DNA of 64,000 nucleotides from assembly GCF_002222615.2 (NCBI RefSeq), contig NZ_CP022412.2, forward strand, positions 1-64,000, in the 5' to 3' direction. This document shows positions 44,501 to 52,168 of the stretch, in pieces (position 1 is the stretch's first letter; every line of letters begins with the position of its first letter). Position numbers and translations under genes: made by a program. Under the pieces are notes generated by a model that saw only the letters and a list, made by a program, of their open reading frames with translations, was not told the origin of the DNA and did no database searches. Source of the DNA: Bacteroides caccae (GTDB taxonomy: Bacteria > Bacteroidota > Bacteroidia > Bacteroidales > Bacteroidaceae).

Positions 44501-44644
44501 TTCCTGAATCAGATGAAGGCGTTTGTCAGCATAGAAAATGTAGCAACTTTCACTTCACTACCTTCAGGTATCGACCCAGAGAGAATTGAATGGAACTACC
44601 CGGCATTCCGTACGGTTTCATTCGGAGTAAATATCACGTTATAA
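41531..44644 (+). CDS. SusC/RagA-type TonB-linked outer membrane protein, atypical 5' end
   Basis: The outer-membrane pore of a SusCD uptake pair, 1037 residues from the first in-frame GTG. It opens inside the CarboxypepD_reg-like domain (GEPIIGATVLEKG...), then a TonB-box-like DEIIVVGYGSQKKANLTGAV, plug (about 75-190, with LQGAVPGLFVSNGG and SINVLKDAASAAIYGARAAGGVILVTT) and a long beta barrel ending FRTVSFGVNITL. The GTG lies past the signal peptide that is encoded upstream from about 41375, so this start alone would give an unexported protein. Pseudogene-like at the 5' end, or a silent cassette. It is followed by susD after 22 bp. Substrate unknown. Confidence 0.82.
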   Translation: MTNTAGEPIIGATVLEKGNTTNGTITDIDGNFTINLPANATLSISYIGYITQEIQVGYQTSFKVVLKDDTKTLDEIIVVGYGSQKKANLTGAVSSVKMDEALGDRPLLNAADALQGAVPGLFVSNGGNAPGTSKSFQIRGAYSLGVKNSDGTYGNTIKPLVLIDNVEGDIDMINPEDIESINVLKDAASAAIYGARAAGGVILVTTKRPKGASRFELNYNNNFAFGKAVNLPKQAPLMDYLQAYLDCGYSDAYWSLGSPSVSKWMEYLTAYQKDPSSFNTVGDGIYVDESGVPYYLNEKDLYKNFMETSFQMTHNISASGGTDKLRYRISGGYNSNDGVLISDRDKFERMNVNSFISANVTKWFTQEITMSYAHSLQTSPGGMGGVYNTRLVSYYPEGELPASVNTLADEDLPLFTPRNQILYSNPVNNKNDNPRIFLKSILKPLKGLEAVFEYTFDKNIYDYHWYTGQYDYTTIQGGSSKSFVDDYLRKYKQHTNYNSINVYATYNKDFGNHHFKVMAGFNQESSYQETLDTYSYNQAVLDVPAMSSGTGTIKATDSYSEYAIRGGFFRVNYNYLDKYLLEVNGRYDGSSKFPKSSRFGFFPSVSAGWQIAQERFMNSTRHWLDGLKLRASYGVIGNQNINPYTFTPSMSVNNKATSWIIDDTYVTSISSLPALVSQNFTWEKVGTINVGLDVNLFNNRLSGVFEWYQRNTNGMLAPGVQLPAVVGASAPYQNTADMRTRGWELSLNWRDQIGKVGYRIGFNLSDYKSEIIKYDDNAATKLLSSYYPGQTLGEIWGYVVDGYYTVDDFVDTSSWQLKEGVTSINGYNVRPGDVKFKNLRDDDTSTNVITSGDNTFDNPGDRKVIGNTTPRYQYGINLGMNYAGFDLNVILQGTGKRDYWISNVLTFPMNGDNFVPLFEGLSDYWMPKDPDNGDWSAVNPNAKYPRIYGNRGNSGSNLRQSDKYLSDASYLRIKNITLSYKLPKKWVNQIFLNQMKAFVSIENVATFTSLPSGIDPERIEWNYPAFRTVSFGVNITL

Positions 44645-44666
44645 ATTACTAATCTGATACATAGTT

Positions 44667-46637
44667 ATGAAAAAGATACTATTATTTCTAACCCTTTTCA
44701 CAGGGATGACATTGACGGGATGTAATGACAGTTTTTTAGAGAAATACCCCGTGACCAGCTTGACGGAAGAAAATGCTTTCCAGTCATACGACAATTTCAA
44801 AGCTTTCATGTGGCCTTGTTATGAAATGTTTTCCAACACAAATATAGCCACCTCCACTACCGCTATCGGACGTAATTCTCACTATCTCGGTGACGTATAT
44901 GCCGGATATCTGGAACAAAGAGGTGCAAGCAGCCAAAATAAATATGCGTTTCAGACAGTGACAAACGCAACCTCCGGCAACGGCTGGAACTTTTCTTCCT
45001 TCATTCGCCGCATTAACATCATGCTGTCGCACGTGGATGACTCTAACATGACCGAAGAAGAAAAGAACCACTGGAAATCCGTGGGATATTTCTTCCATTC
45101 TTTCTGGTATATGGAATTGATTGACCGCTTTGGTGATGTTCCCTGGGTAGATACTCCGTTGGACGATACTTCGGAAGAAGCTTACGGTTCCCGTATGCCC
45201 CGCCTCGAAGTAGCGGACAAGGTATTAGACCGTTTGCTGTGGGCAGAATCGAATATCGGCAACACAGCGATCTATGAAAAAAAGGATGGCTCTAACACTA
45301 TCAACCAGAACTGTGTACGAGCAGCCATTTCCCGTTTCACTCTTCGGGAAGGTACCTGGAGAAAGTACCATGAACTGGGAAGTTACGACAGATATTTCAC
45401 AGAATGTAAGCGCGTTTCGAAACTGTTGATGCAAGATTATCCTTCTCTGTATACAGGAACAGACGGACAACCGGGTGCCGGTTATGGCGAAATGTGGACT
45501 ACGGACGATTTGAGTACAGTTCCGGGCATCATCCTCTACCAACAATGGTTGGAAACAATCAAACCGGGACACTCATGTTATTACGAACACACTTCTTCCC
45601 ACGACATAGAGATGCATCAAGGAACGGTAGATCTGTATCTTTGTAAGGATGGAAAGACTATTTCCAATTCTGAATTATATGCCGGAGACAAAGATATCTA
45701 TTCGACTTTCCGTAACAGAGACCCACGTATGTACCATACTATCATGCCGCCCTATAAAGTAGTGGACGGTAAAGGGGACTATACCACATGGTCGTATACC
45801 AGCGATCCTGCCGACCGCGAATATATTGACATCATGGGTCCAAACGAGTCATGCAGTAATCCGGGAGTGGGCATGAAACGCTTGCCGGGACAAAACTGGA
45901 GTGCTTCGTTAGTACGACGGGTTCCCAACTTGCAAGGCGGTGCACAATACACAATCGAAGGGAAGAAATACGGACCGCATGCTTATGTTGCCTGCCGTTC
46001 GGGATACTACGTATGGAAAAATTGGGATAACTGGGAAGAGAACTATAACAATGCACAGGTAAATACAGCCGATAAACCGATCTTCAAAATAGAAGAAATA
46101 CTGTTGAACTATGCAGAAGCGATGTACGAAACCGGCGCATTTGACCAAAATGTAGCTGAAGAAACAATTAACAAGTTACGTACCCGAGCAGGAGTAGAAA
46201 AGATGACAGTTGCTAATATTGACGAGAATTTCGATCCCAAACGTGGCAAATACTATCCGAAAAACAATACAACGGGTATCTTGGTAGACCCTGTCCTTTG
46301 GGAAATACGCCGCGAACGCATCATCGAGTTAATGGGTGAAGGATTCGGTTTCTATGATGTGCGTCGTTGGAGAATGGCTCCATGGTTTGTAAATATGCAA
46401 CAGAAAGGTATGTGGATATCCAAAAACGAACTAAGTTCACTAACCCTACTGAACGAAACGACCGGAACATCGGACGGCGCCAATGGTTCTATGACTGAAG
46501 GATATATCTATCTGTTCAACGATCCTATCAAAGAAGGTAAAGGATGGCTTGAAAAATACTACTTATATCAGGTTCCGCTGGAAGAAATCGCGTTGAACCC
46601 CAACTTAACACAAAATCCGGGCTGGGATAAAGAATAA
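44667..46637 (+). CDS. SusD/RagB-type nutrient-binding lipoprotein
   Basis: The lid lipoprotein of the SusCD pair, 656 residues. Signal peptide with lipobox LTGC (Cys19); an N-terminal TPR-like helical SusD domain (NDSFLEKYPVTSLTEENAF) and the RagB/SusD C-terminal signature near the end (EEILLNYAEAMYETG, EIRRERIIELMGEGFGFYDVRRW, YLYQVPLEEIALNPNLTQNPGW). It is larger than the 500-600 residue norm and intact, so it has not decayed even though its susC partner lacks a start. A strong terminator follows. Confidence 0.93.
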   Translation: MKKILLFLTLFTGMTLTGCNDSFLEKYPVTSLTEENAFQSYDNFKAFMWPCYEMFSNTNIATSTTAIGRNSHYLGDVYAGYLEQRGASSQNKYAFQTVTNATSGNGWNFSSFIRRINIMLSHVDDSNMTEEEKNHWKSVGYFFHSFWYMELIDRFGDVPWVDTPLDDTSEEAYGSRMPRLEVADKVLDRLLWAESNIGNTAIYEKKDGSNTINQNCVRAAISRFTLREGTWRKYHELGSYDRYFTECKRVSKLLMQDYPSLYTGTDGQPGAGYGEMWTTDDLSTVPGIILYQQWLETIKPGHSCYYEHTSSHDIEMHQGTVDLYLCKDGKTISNSELYAGDKDIYSTFRNRDPRMYHTIMPPYKVVDGKGDYTTWSYTSDPADREYIDIMGPNESCSNPGVGMKRLPGQNWSASLVRRVPNLQGGAQYTIEGKKYGPHAYVACRSGYYVWKNWDNWEENYNNAQVNTADKPIFKIEEILLNYAEAMYETGAFDQNVAEETINKLRTRAGVEKMTVANIDENFDPKRGKYYPKNNTTGILVDPVLWEIRRERIIELMGEGFGFYDVRRWRMAPWFVNMQQKGMWISKNELSSLTLLNETTGTSDGANGSMTEGYIYLFNDPIKEGKGWLEKYYLYQVPLEEIALNPNLTQNPGWDKE

Positions 46638-46664
46638 CAGTTAATATCGGCCTACTATAAATAT

Positions 46665-46712
46665 TTCAGCTATTTCTCCTTCCCCCAGAGTAGAAATAGC
46701 TGAAGTTTTTTA
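46665..46712 (+). terminator. Intrinsic terminator after susD
   Basis: TTCAGCTATTTCT (46665-46677) pairs with AGAAATAGCTGAA (46692-46704), followed by GTTTTTTATA. Confidence 0.85.
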
Positions 46713-46785
46713 TAACAATGTACTGTTTCTAATAGCCTTCTTCATTTGCTATTTTCCATATCCAAAAGAATAAACCCTTCAGAAC

Positions 46786-47916
46786 TTATTTCCTAAAGAC
46801 ACGTTGTAACAGAGAGTTATTCTTTTTCGTTCTGTATTCATATATACCCTGTTTCAGCTTTTGCACAACCTCTTGTAAATCTGTAACCAAAAGAGAAGTT
46901 GAATCTTGAGGAGAATCAAACAAAACAACTCTTTGATTCTTAGAATCTATATACATATTTCCAAAACGCCTTATAAAATGATTTGTCAGATAGCCATTAT
47001 AAATCTCCTCTTTTAGAAAATAATCAGGCAATTTATACATACCAACACCAGTCAGATGCTGATTATTAAACTTCATTCCAGAAGAAAGTATTAGAAAAAC
47101 CGAGTCATCCAAGGAAGTCGAAATCCGGCCATGCTCCTCCATTTCAGGTATTTTACCCGATGTTGTTAAAGGATAAGTATTATAATAATCTTCATATAAA
47201 TAGTTCTTCAGTTTATCCTCCGGAGAAAATGGTAAAAGCAAATCACACATAAGCTTATAATCTCCAACTGAAACCGGTTGGGAATACAGGCCTGAGTCTA
47301 ATATAAACCTCATTGGCATAGTATCATTAATCAATACATCAGCACACATATTGTTTCCACCACAATCTATTCGCATCTCCAAACAACTTGCTCCCAAAGA
47401 TAACGGGATATCTACATCGTAATCAGCTATTAATAATTTATTTGTTCGAAAATTGAACAACCAATTATATTGATTTATTAAAGTGCGCCCTATAACTGCC
47501 CCACTGAGATTCTTACCACTTACACCATAGTGTTTCAGTTCCCCTACCGCAAAAATATTTGTTACTTTACTAGAGTCTATCTTTGAAAAATCTTTTTCTC
47601 CAATACAAAAAGGCACCAACACCGCTGGAACGGAAAAACGCCCGATAGAATCCTTTTTTTTAATTCCTTGCTCTATTTTCTCTGCCAGTTCCTCTTCCCT
47701 CTCATTTCGAAGATTATACTTTACTGCCAATTCAGAAAGAATAGTTGAGACTCCAGCCCCAGTGTCAAATATATACCAATGAACATCACCATTGATAGTC
47801 AATGGAACTTTAATATATGAATCATGTTCAAAAGTTACCTCAGTCCAACTACGTTTCTCGGCACAAGATATACCAAACAATATAAGTATTATCGTTCCAG
47901 CCAGATGTCTCAGCAT
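46786..47916 (-). CDS. Aspartyl-protease-like (retropepsin fold) lipoprotein
   Basis: A 376-residue lipoprotein from ATG 47916: MLRHLAGTIILILFGISC, lipobox GISC. Two aspartyl-protease-type half-sites are visible: YIFDTGAGVST near residue 51 and RFILDSGLYSQ near 205, each followed by strand patterns typical of the A2/pepsin-like fold (for example GVSGKNLSGAVIGRTLI). The motif spacing fits the Bacteroides secreted aspartyl protease family. A longer frame to 48000 would overlap the M28 gene by 65 bp and hide the lipobox. It lies in a three-gene minus-strand group with an M28 peptidase and an LRR lipoprotein. Catalysis is inferred. Confidence 0.75.
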   Translation of the reverse strand: MLRHLAGTIILILFGISCAEKRSWTEVTFEHDSYIKVPLTINGDVHWYIFDTGAGVSTILSELAVKYNLRNEREEELAEKIEQGIKKKDSIGRFSVPAVLVPFCIGEKDFSKIDSSKVTNIFAVGELKHYGVSGKNLSGAVIGRTLINQYNWLFNFRTNKLLIADYDVDIPLSLGASCLEMRIDCGGNNMCADVLINDTMPMRFILDSGLYSQPVSVGDYKLMCDLLLPFSPEDKLKNYLYEDYYNTYPLTTSGKIPEMEEHGRISTSLDDSVFLILSSGMKFNNQHLTGVGMYKLPDYFLKEEIYNGYLTNHFIRRFGNMYIDSKNQRVVLFDSPQDSTSLLVTDLQEVVQKLKQGIYEYRTKKNNSLLQRVFRK

Positions 47917-47935
47917 AGTCACACATTTTGTTGTG

Positions 47936-48937
47936 TCAGAACTCTCTCTCATTCGACATTTTCCACATGTTAAGGAAGGACGCCTTAGTGATTTCCACAA
48001 TCTTATCCCAATTCAGGCGGTCGGCATGATCAGACGGTTGGTGATAATCGGGATGTCCGTCAGTATGATACCAGATGATCGGAATACCAGCTTTAGCAAA
48101 TGAACCGTTATCACTTCCTCCTACGGGATTATCCCATGCGCGGTAATCCGGTGACAACCGCAAACCATACTTCTTGATATCTTCTTTCAACCAATCTCCA
48201 AAAACCGGATGAGCAGCCGTATAAAAATAAACAACGTGTTCAGGCTGTTGCGGTTTGTTATTACGACCTATCATATCAAAGTTCAGATAGCCTTTGATTC
48301 GAGAGATGAAAGGGCAAGTTTGCACAAAATATTTGGAGCCAAGCAACCCTTTTTCTTCTCCGTCCCAAAATGCGAAGATTACATTTCTTTCCGGCTGCTT
48401 TCCACTGGCAACAAATGCCCTTACTATTTGCAATACAGCGGATACACCGGATGCATTATCGTCGGCTCCGTTATAAATCTGGTCTCCGTCGAGAGCTGGA
48501 TCTATGCCCAAATGGTCAAAATGAGCGCCTACGATTACATACTCTTTTGTATTTTTACCGGGAATCATGCCTAATACATTTCTCATGGAAAGCTTTTGAT
48601 GAACCTCCTGCTTCAGTTTAGCAATAGAATCGGGATGAACTTCGAGGCGACCTTTCTTTTGCCTTTCTTTGCGATAGGCTTCAAAAGGCTGGAAATAACT
48701 TTCATTCAGAGGCTGCACTCCTATCCATTGCAACAAAGAAACAATATATTCCGAAGCTACACGCGAGCCATGGAATCCGGCTTCGCGTCCCTGCAACTCG
48801 TCACCTGCTAAAAAATTAATAATAGCTTCAGTAGAAGAACGGCTAATACTTTGCAATCCTTTTTCCATGTGAGACTGAGCTGATACAAATAATGCAACAT
48901 TACACAAAAAGAAAATTAACAAGACTTTCTCTTTCAT
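47936..48937 (-). CDS. M28 family zinc aminopeptidase
   Basis: A secreted zinc peptidase of 333 residues (from ATG 48937; signal peptide ends FVSAQ). The two-zinc site is complete: GAHFDHLG (first His), YNGADDNASG (bridging Asp), WDGEEKGLLGS (Glu-Glu), NFDMIGR (Asp) and IPIIWYHTDGHPDYH (last His). M28 enzymes remove N-terminal amino acids or dipeptides. A longer start 9 bp upstream is possible. The gene is 19 bp upstream of the aspartyl-protease-like gene. Confidence 0.9.
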   Translation of the reverse strand: MKEKVLLIFFLCNVALFVSAQSHMEKGLQSISRSSTEAIINFLAGDELQGREAGFHGSRVASEYIVSLLQWIGVQPLNESYFQPFEAYRKERQKKGRLEVHPDSIAKLKQEVHQKLSMRNVLGMIPGKNTKEYVIVGAHFDHLGIDPALDGDQIYNGADDNASGVSAVLQIVRAFVASGKQPERNVIFAFWDGEEKGLLGSKYFVQTCPFISRIKGYLNFDMIGRNNKPQQPEHVVYFYTAAHPVFGDWLKEDIKKYGLRLSPDYRAWDNPVGGSDNGSFAKAGIPIIWYHTDGHPDYHQPSDHADRLNWDKIVEITKASFLNMWKMSNEREF

Positions 48938-49033
48938 TATATTCAAGATTTAAAGGTATATACGCAATATCGACAAACAAATATTCACACGATCAGTAGT
49001 TTCTCATTCATAAGAAGTCGCCTTTTTACTATC

Positions 49034-50155
49034 TTATTCCTCATCAACTATCCAATTTTTCTCTTTCAGTATTTCTTTTAAAGACTCCTTATTTCCAGGG
49101 TTATCACTATAAGAGATCCGGCATTGAGGAGGTCTCGGATATTCAGGAGTCGGTTTCGGAACTTGTCCTAAAGAAACAAACAAAGTCTTCAAGGCAGCCT
49201 CACCCAGTTGGTTGGAATGACAATAGAGATGTCCGAAATATTGTCCTTCCGGAACTAATAAACGGGTTAACCGATTATGGTCACAATGTAGTTCCCTTAT
49301 AGATAAATGCTTAGTCAAATCAAGTTCCGTCAATCTGTTACCGGAACAACTTAACTCATTCAGAGAAGGGCAACACTCCAAGACATCGTCAACCGACTGA
49401 AAAGCACACCCACTTATCAGTAATGCATTAATCCCATTATTCTCATCTAGCTCCAGACTCGCCAATGCACTATTATATCCCAGATCCACAGAACGCAATT
49501 TGGGTAAACCTTTTAATGAAAAGGAGGAGAAACCATTATAAGAACAATACAATTCTTCCACTTCCGGATGATTGCCAAGCTCCATTGAAGTTAATTTAGG
49601 ATTAGAATAAATTTGTATATTCCGTAATCGGGAACAATGCTCAACCTCCAAATGTTCCAAATCTGCGAAACTACCGATATTAATACTTTCTACATTAGGA
49701 CAAAAAGTATTCAAATTCAATTCACGGGTATCGGTAATACTATTCAGAACCAAAGATTTCATTCCCGGCATATTCCCCAAATGCAAATCACTTATAGAAA
49801 TCAACAGACCGCTTATATCAATAAGTTGTAGTTCTTCAGCCCAGATTCTTACGTTATACGATCCTTTATTACCATATCTATATGTCACTCCGCCAGCCAT
49901 CGAAGAAGGATCTTCAACTTTCTGCATTCGACCGTTTCCCCAGTCTATTACCATTCGTCCACCGTCTGCAACAATGTTCAATTGGCGCCAATCTCCTGTA
50001 ACATTCACTGTAAAACGAATCGTATTTGCATCCGTTAGTGCCGGAAAATCAAAATCATCTCCAAACACACTATTATCCGTATCTTTACAAGAAATAAAGA
50101 TAGTAGATAAGATAAATACGTAACTCCAAACGAACAATAGACTCTTTCGCTTCAT
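49034..50155 (-). CDS. Leucine-rich-repeat lipoprotein
   Basis: A 373-residue lipoprotein: signal peptide with lipobox FISC (Cys23), an N-terminal beta region (about 45-110, PKD-like), and about ten degenerate leucine-rich repeats (about 110-335) with units such as LRNIQIYSNPKLTSMELGN and LNELSCSGNRLTELDLTK, resembling the BspA-like/internalin type. Surface-exposed binding role likely; no enzyme motif. It is the first gene of the minus-strand set with the two peptidases, though the 97-bp gap to the M28 gene allows a separate transcript. -7 box at 50185-50192. Confidence 0.82.
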   Translation of the reverse strand: MKRKSLLFVWSYVFILSTIFISCKDTDNSVFGDDFDFPALTDANTIRFTVNVTGDWRQLNIVADGGRMVIDWGNGRMQKVEDPSSMAGGVTYRYGNKGSYNVRIWAEELQLIDISGLLISISDLHLGNMPGMKSLVLNSITDTRELNLNTFCPNVESINIGSFADLEHLEVEHCSRLRNIQIYSNPKLTSMELGNHPEVEELYCSYNGFSSFSLKGLPKLRSVDLGYNSALASLELDENNGINALLISGCAFQSVDDVLECCPSLNELSCSGNRLTELDLTKHLSIRELHCDHNRLTRLLVPEGQYFGHLYCHSNQLGEAALKTLFVSLGQVPKPTPEYPRPPQCRISYSDNPGNKESLKEILKEKNWIVDEE

Positions 50156-50184
50156 TACTTATTATATTTAAGTTAGCAACGTAC

Positions 50185-50192
50185 AAAAGTAC
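50185..50192 (-). promoter_or_regulatory. -7 box of the LRR lipoprotein gene
   Basis: TACTTTTG on the minus strand fits TAnnTTTG, 30 bp upstream of the ATG. Confidence 0.45.
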
Positions 50193-50235
50193 GAAAGAAA
50201 TAGATAGCAACTATAATAGAATACAAATAAATAAG

Positions 50236-50243
50236 TAACTTTG
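50236..50243 (+). promoter_or_regulatory. -7 box of the 50267 gene and metal permease unit
   Basis: TAACTTTG followed by GCCG fits TAnnTTTG; 24 bp before the ATG at 50267. Confidence 0.5.
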
Positions 50244-50266
50244 CCGAAAATTGATTTGATATAACT

Positions 50267-50683
50267 ATGTGGATACTCATTATAAGTCTGATATTGCTGG
50301 GTATCATTGCGCTGATTGCCGGGTATATCCGCAACAAAAGACTACAACAGAAGATAGAAAGAGGCGAACTGGACCGTATGCCGGAAGTGAAGGAAGTGGA
50401 TGCAGAATGCTGCGGCCAACACGAAGTATGCGAACGGGATAGCCTGCTGGCTGCCGTCAGTAAGAAAATAGAGTATTACGATGATGAAGAACTGGACCAG
50501 TTCATCGGTCGTGAAGGCAATATGTATACGGAAGAAGAAACAGAGCAGTTCCGTGATGTGTTATATACCACAAAAGACGACGAAGTTGCCGGCTGGATAC
50601 GTAGTCTTCAACTTCGTGGTATCGAGTTGCCGGATAATCTCAAAGACGAAGTATTTCTGATTATCGGAGAAAGAAGAATATGA
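50267..50683 (+). CDS. Membrane-anchored protein with CCGxHxxC motif
   Basis: A 138-residue protein: an N-terminal membrane helix (about 2-20), a charged stretch, the cysteine/histidine cluster ECCGQHEVC at about 49-56, and a C-terminal alpha-helical region (about 70-138) rich in Asp/Glu. No domain was recognised. The cluster is a plausible metal-binding site. Its stop overlaps the start of the ABC-3 metal permease gene by 4 bp (ATGA), so they are coexpressed. This supports a role in handling the transported metal, but that is inference; the C-terminal part could equally be a redox or regulatory domain. Confidence 0.8.
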   Translation: MWILIISLILLGIIALIAGYIRNKRLQQKIERGELDRMPEVKEVDAECCGQHEVCERDSLLAAVSKKIEYYDDEELDQFIGREGNMYTEEETEQFRDVLYTTKDDEVAGWIRSLQLRGIELPDNLKDEVFLIIGERRI

Positions 50684-51489
50684 ACCTATTACAATATACA
50701 TTCTTTCAGCACGCCTTGTTGGGGAGCCTGCTGGCAAGCATTGCCTGCGGGATAATCGGCACCTATATTGTTACCCGCCGACTGGTGTTTATCAGTGGAG
50801 GGATCACTCACGCCTCTTTCGGAGGAATAGGATTGGGACTGTTTGCCGGAATTTCCCCGATATTGTCGGCAGCCGTCTTCTCCGTGCTTTCCGCCTTTGG
50901 TGTAGAGTGGCTCAGCAGACGTAAAGATATGCGCGAAGATTCTGCCATTGCCGTATTCTGGACGTTAGGAATGGCATTAGGCATCATGTTCAGTTTCCTG
51001 TCACCCGGCTTTGCCCCCGACCTGTCCGCCTATCTATTCGGGAACATCCTGACAATCAATCAGACTGACCTCTGGATGCTCGGCATATTGGCTCTGCTGT
51101 TAACCGGATTTTTCTATCTGTTCATCCGTCCAATCGTATATATCGCTTTCGACCGGGAGTTTGCCCGTTCGCAAAAGATCCCGGTAGAGATATTCGAATA
51201 TCTGCTGATGATGTTTATTGCGCTGACCATCGTTGCCTGCCTTCGTATGGTAGGTATCGTGCTGGCCATCTCGCTGCTCACCATCCCGCAAATGACCGCC
51301 AACCTGTTCACTTACAGCTTCAAGAAAATCATCTGGTTGTCTATCGGCATCGGTTTTCTGGGATGTCTGGGCGGATTGTTCATCTCCTACCATTGGAAAG
51401 TCCCTTCGGGAGCTTCAATCATATTCTTCTCCATTCTGATTTATGCCGTTTGCAAAATTGGAAAGAGTTGTTTCAAAAAACAGTCATAA
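50680..51489 (+). CDS. Metal ABC transporter permease (ZnuB-type, ABC-3)
   Basis: An inner-membrane permease of 269 residues with about eight membrane helices, of the ZnuB/MntB/TroC family importing Zn2+, Mn2+ or Fe2+. Family segments: GTYIVTRRLVFISGGITHASFGGIGLG and the cytosolic coupling loop DREFARSQKIP. The cognate ATPase and solute-binding protein are not in this window, and no linked ABC ATPase was seen. tsaE follows after 14 bp. Confidence 0.9.
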   Translation: MNLLQYTFFQHALLGSLLASIACGIIGTYIVTRRLVFISGGITHASFGGIGLGLFAGISPILSAAVFSVLSAFGVEWLSRRKDMREDSAIAVFWTLGMALGIMFSFLSPGFAPDLSAYLFGNILTINQTDLWMLGILALLLTGFFYLFIRPIVYIAFDREFARSQKIPVEIFEYLLMMFIALTIVACLRMVGIVLAISLLTIPQMTANLFTYSFKKIIWLSIGIGFLGCLGGLFISYHWKVPSGASIIFFSILIYAVCKIGKSCFKKQS

Positions 51490-51503
51490 TAACAGATTAA
51501 TAT

Positions 51504-51917
51504 ATGGAAATCAAGATTCAATCATTAGAAAGTATCCACGAAGCAGCCCGTGAATTTATCGCTGCTATGGGCGACAGCACTGTATTCGCACTATACGGAA
51601 AAATGGGAGCCGGTAAGACTACATTCGTCAAAGCCCTTTGTGAAGAACTCGGTGTTACGGATGTCATCAGCTCTCCCACGTTCGCTATTGTCAATGAATA
51701 CCGTTCGGACGAAACCGGGGAATTGATCTATCACTTTGACTTTTACCGCATCAAGAAACTGAGTGAAGTGTACGACATGGGCTACGAAGATTATTTTTAC
51801 AGCGGTGCTCTTTGCTTCATCGAATGGCCGGAACTTGTAGAAGAACTGCTGCCAGGCGATGCCGTAAAAGTTACGATTGAAGAACTGGAGGACGGAAGCA
51901 GAGTCATCAAACTATGA
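51504..51917 (+). CDS. tsaE: tRNA t6A37 biosynthesis ATPase TsaE
   Basis: An ATPase required with TsaB/TsaD for the threonylcarbamoyl adenosine modification at A37. The 137-residue protein has the P-loop GKMGAGKTT (about 32-40), [10 protein letters not shown], the conserved HFDFYRI and CFIEWPE. It is in line with mtaB elsewhere in the window, which modifies the same t6A base. The next gene overlaps by ATGA. Confidence 0.95.
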   Translation: MEIKIQSLESIHEAAREFIAAMGDSTVFALYGKMGAGKTTFVKALCEELGVTDVISSPTFAIVNEYRSDETGELIYHFDFYRIKKLSEVYDMGYEDYFYSGALCFIEWPELVEELLPGDAVKVTIEELEDGSRVIKL

Positions 51918-52168
51918 CCGGACAATATATCGTACAAGGAATTTTTGCACTGGCAGGGATCATCTCCCTGCTGGCGTCATTGCTCAACTGGAACTGGTTC
52001 TTTACCACCCGCAATGCACAAACCATTGTCCGGAACGTAGGGCGCAACCGGGCACGACTCTTTTATGGAATACTCGGAGTTATCTTAATAGGAATGGCTA
52101 TCTTCTTCTTTGTAGAAACACAGAAAGCTATAGCAATTGCCGTGACTTCATCTCCAAGTACTTATTAA
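51914..52168 (+). CDS. Imm17-family small membrane protein
   Basis: An 84-residue protein with two membrane helices (about 7-28 and 48-66), a WNWFF motif and [12 protein letters not shown] between them. It matches the Imm17 group, which is usually annotated as immunity to polymorphic toxins. It is coupled to tsaE by ATGA and has no neighbouring toxin; many Bacteroides genomes carry it in this same place. Its last 41 bp overlap the convergent DUF58 gene. A housekeeping role tied to t6A seems possible; immunity is not supported by context. Confidence 0.75.
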   Translation: MTGQYIVQGIFALAGIISLLASLLNWNWFFTTRNAQTIVRNVGRNRARLFYGILGVILIGMAIFFFVETQKAIAIAVTSSPSTY

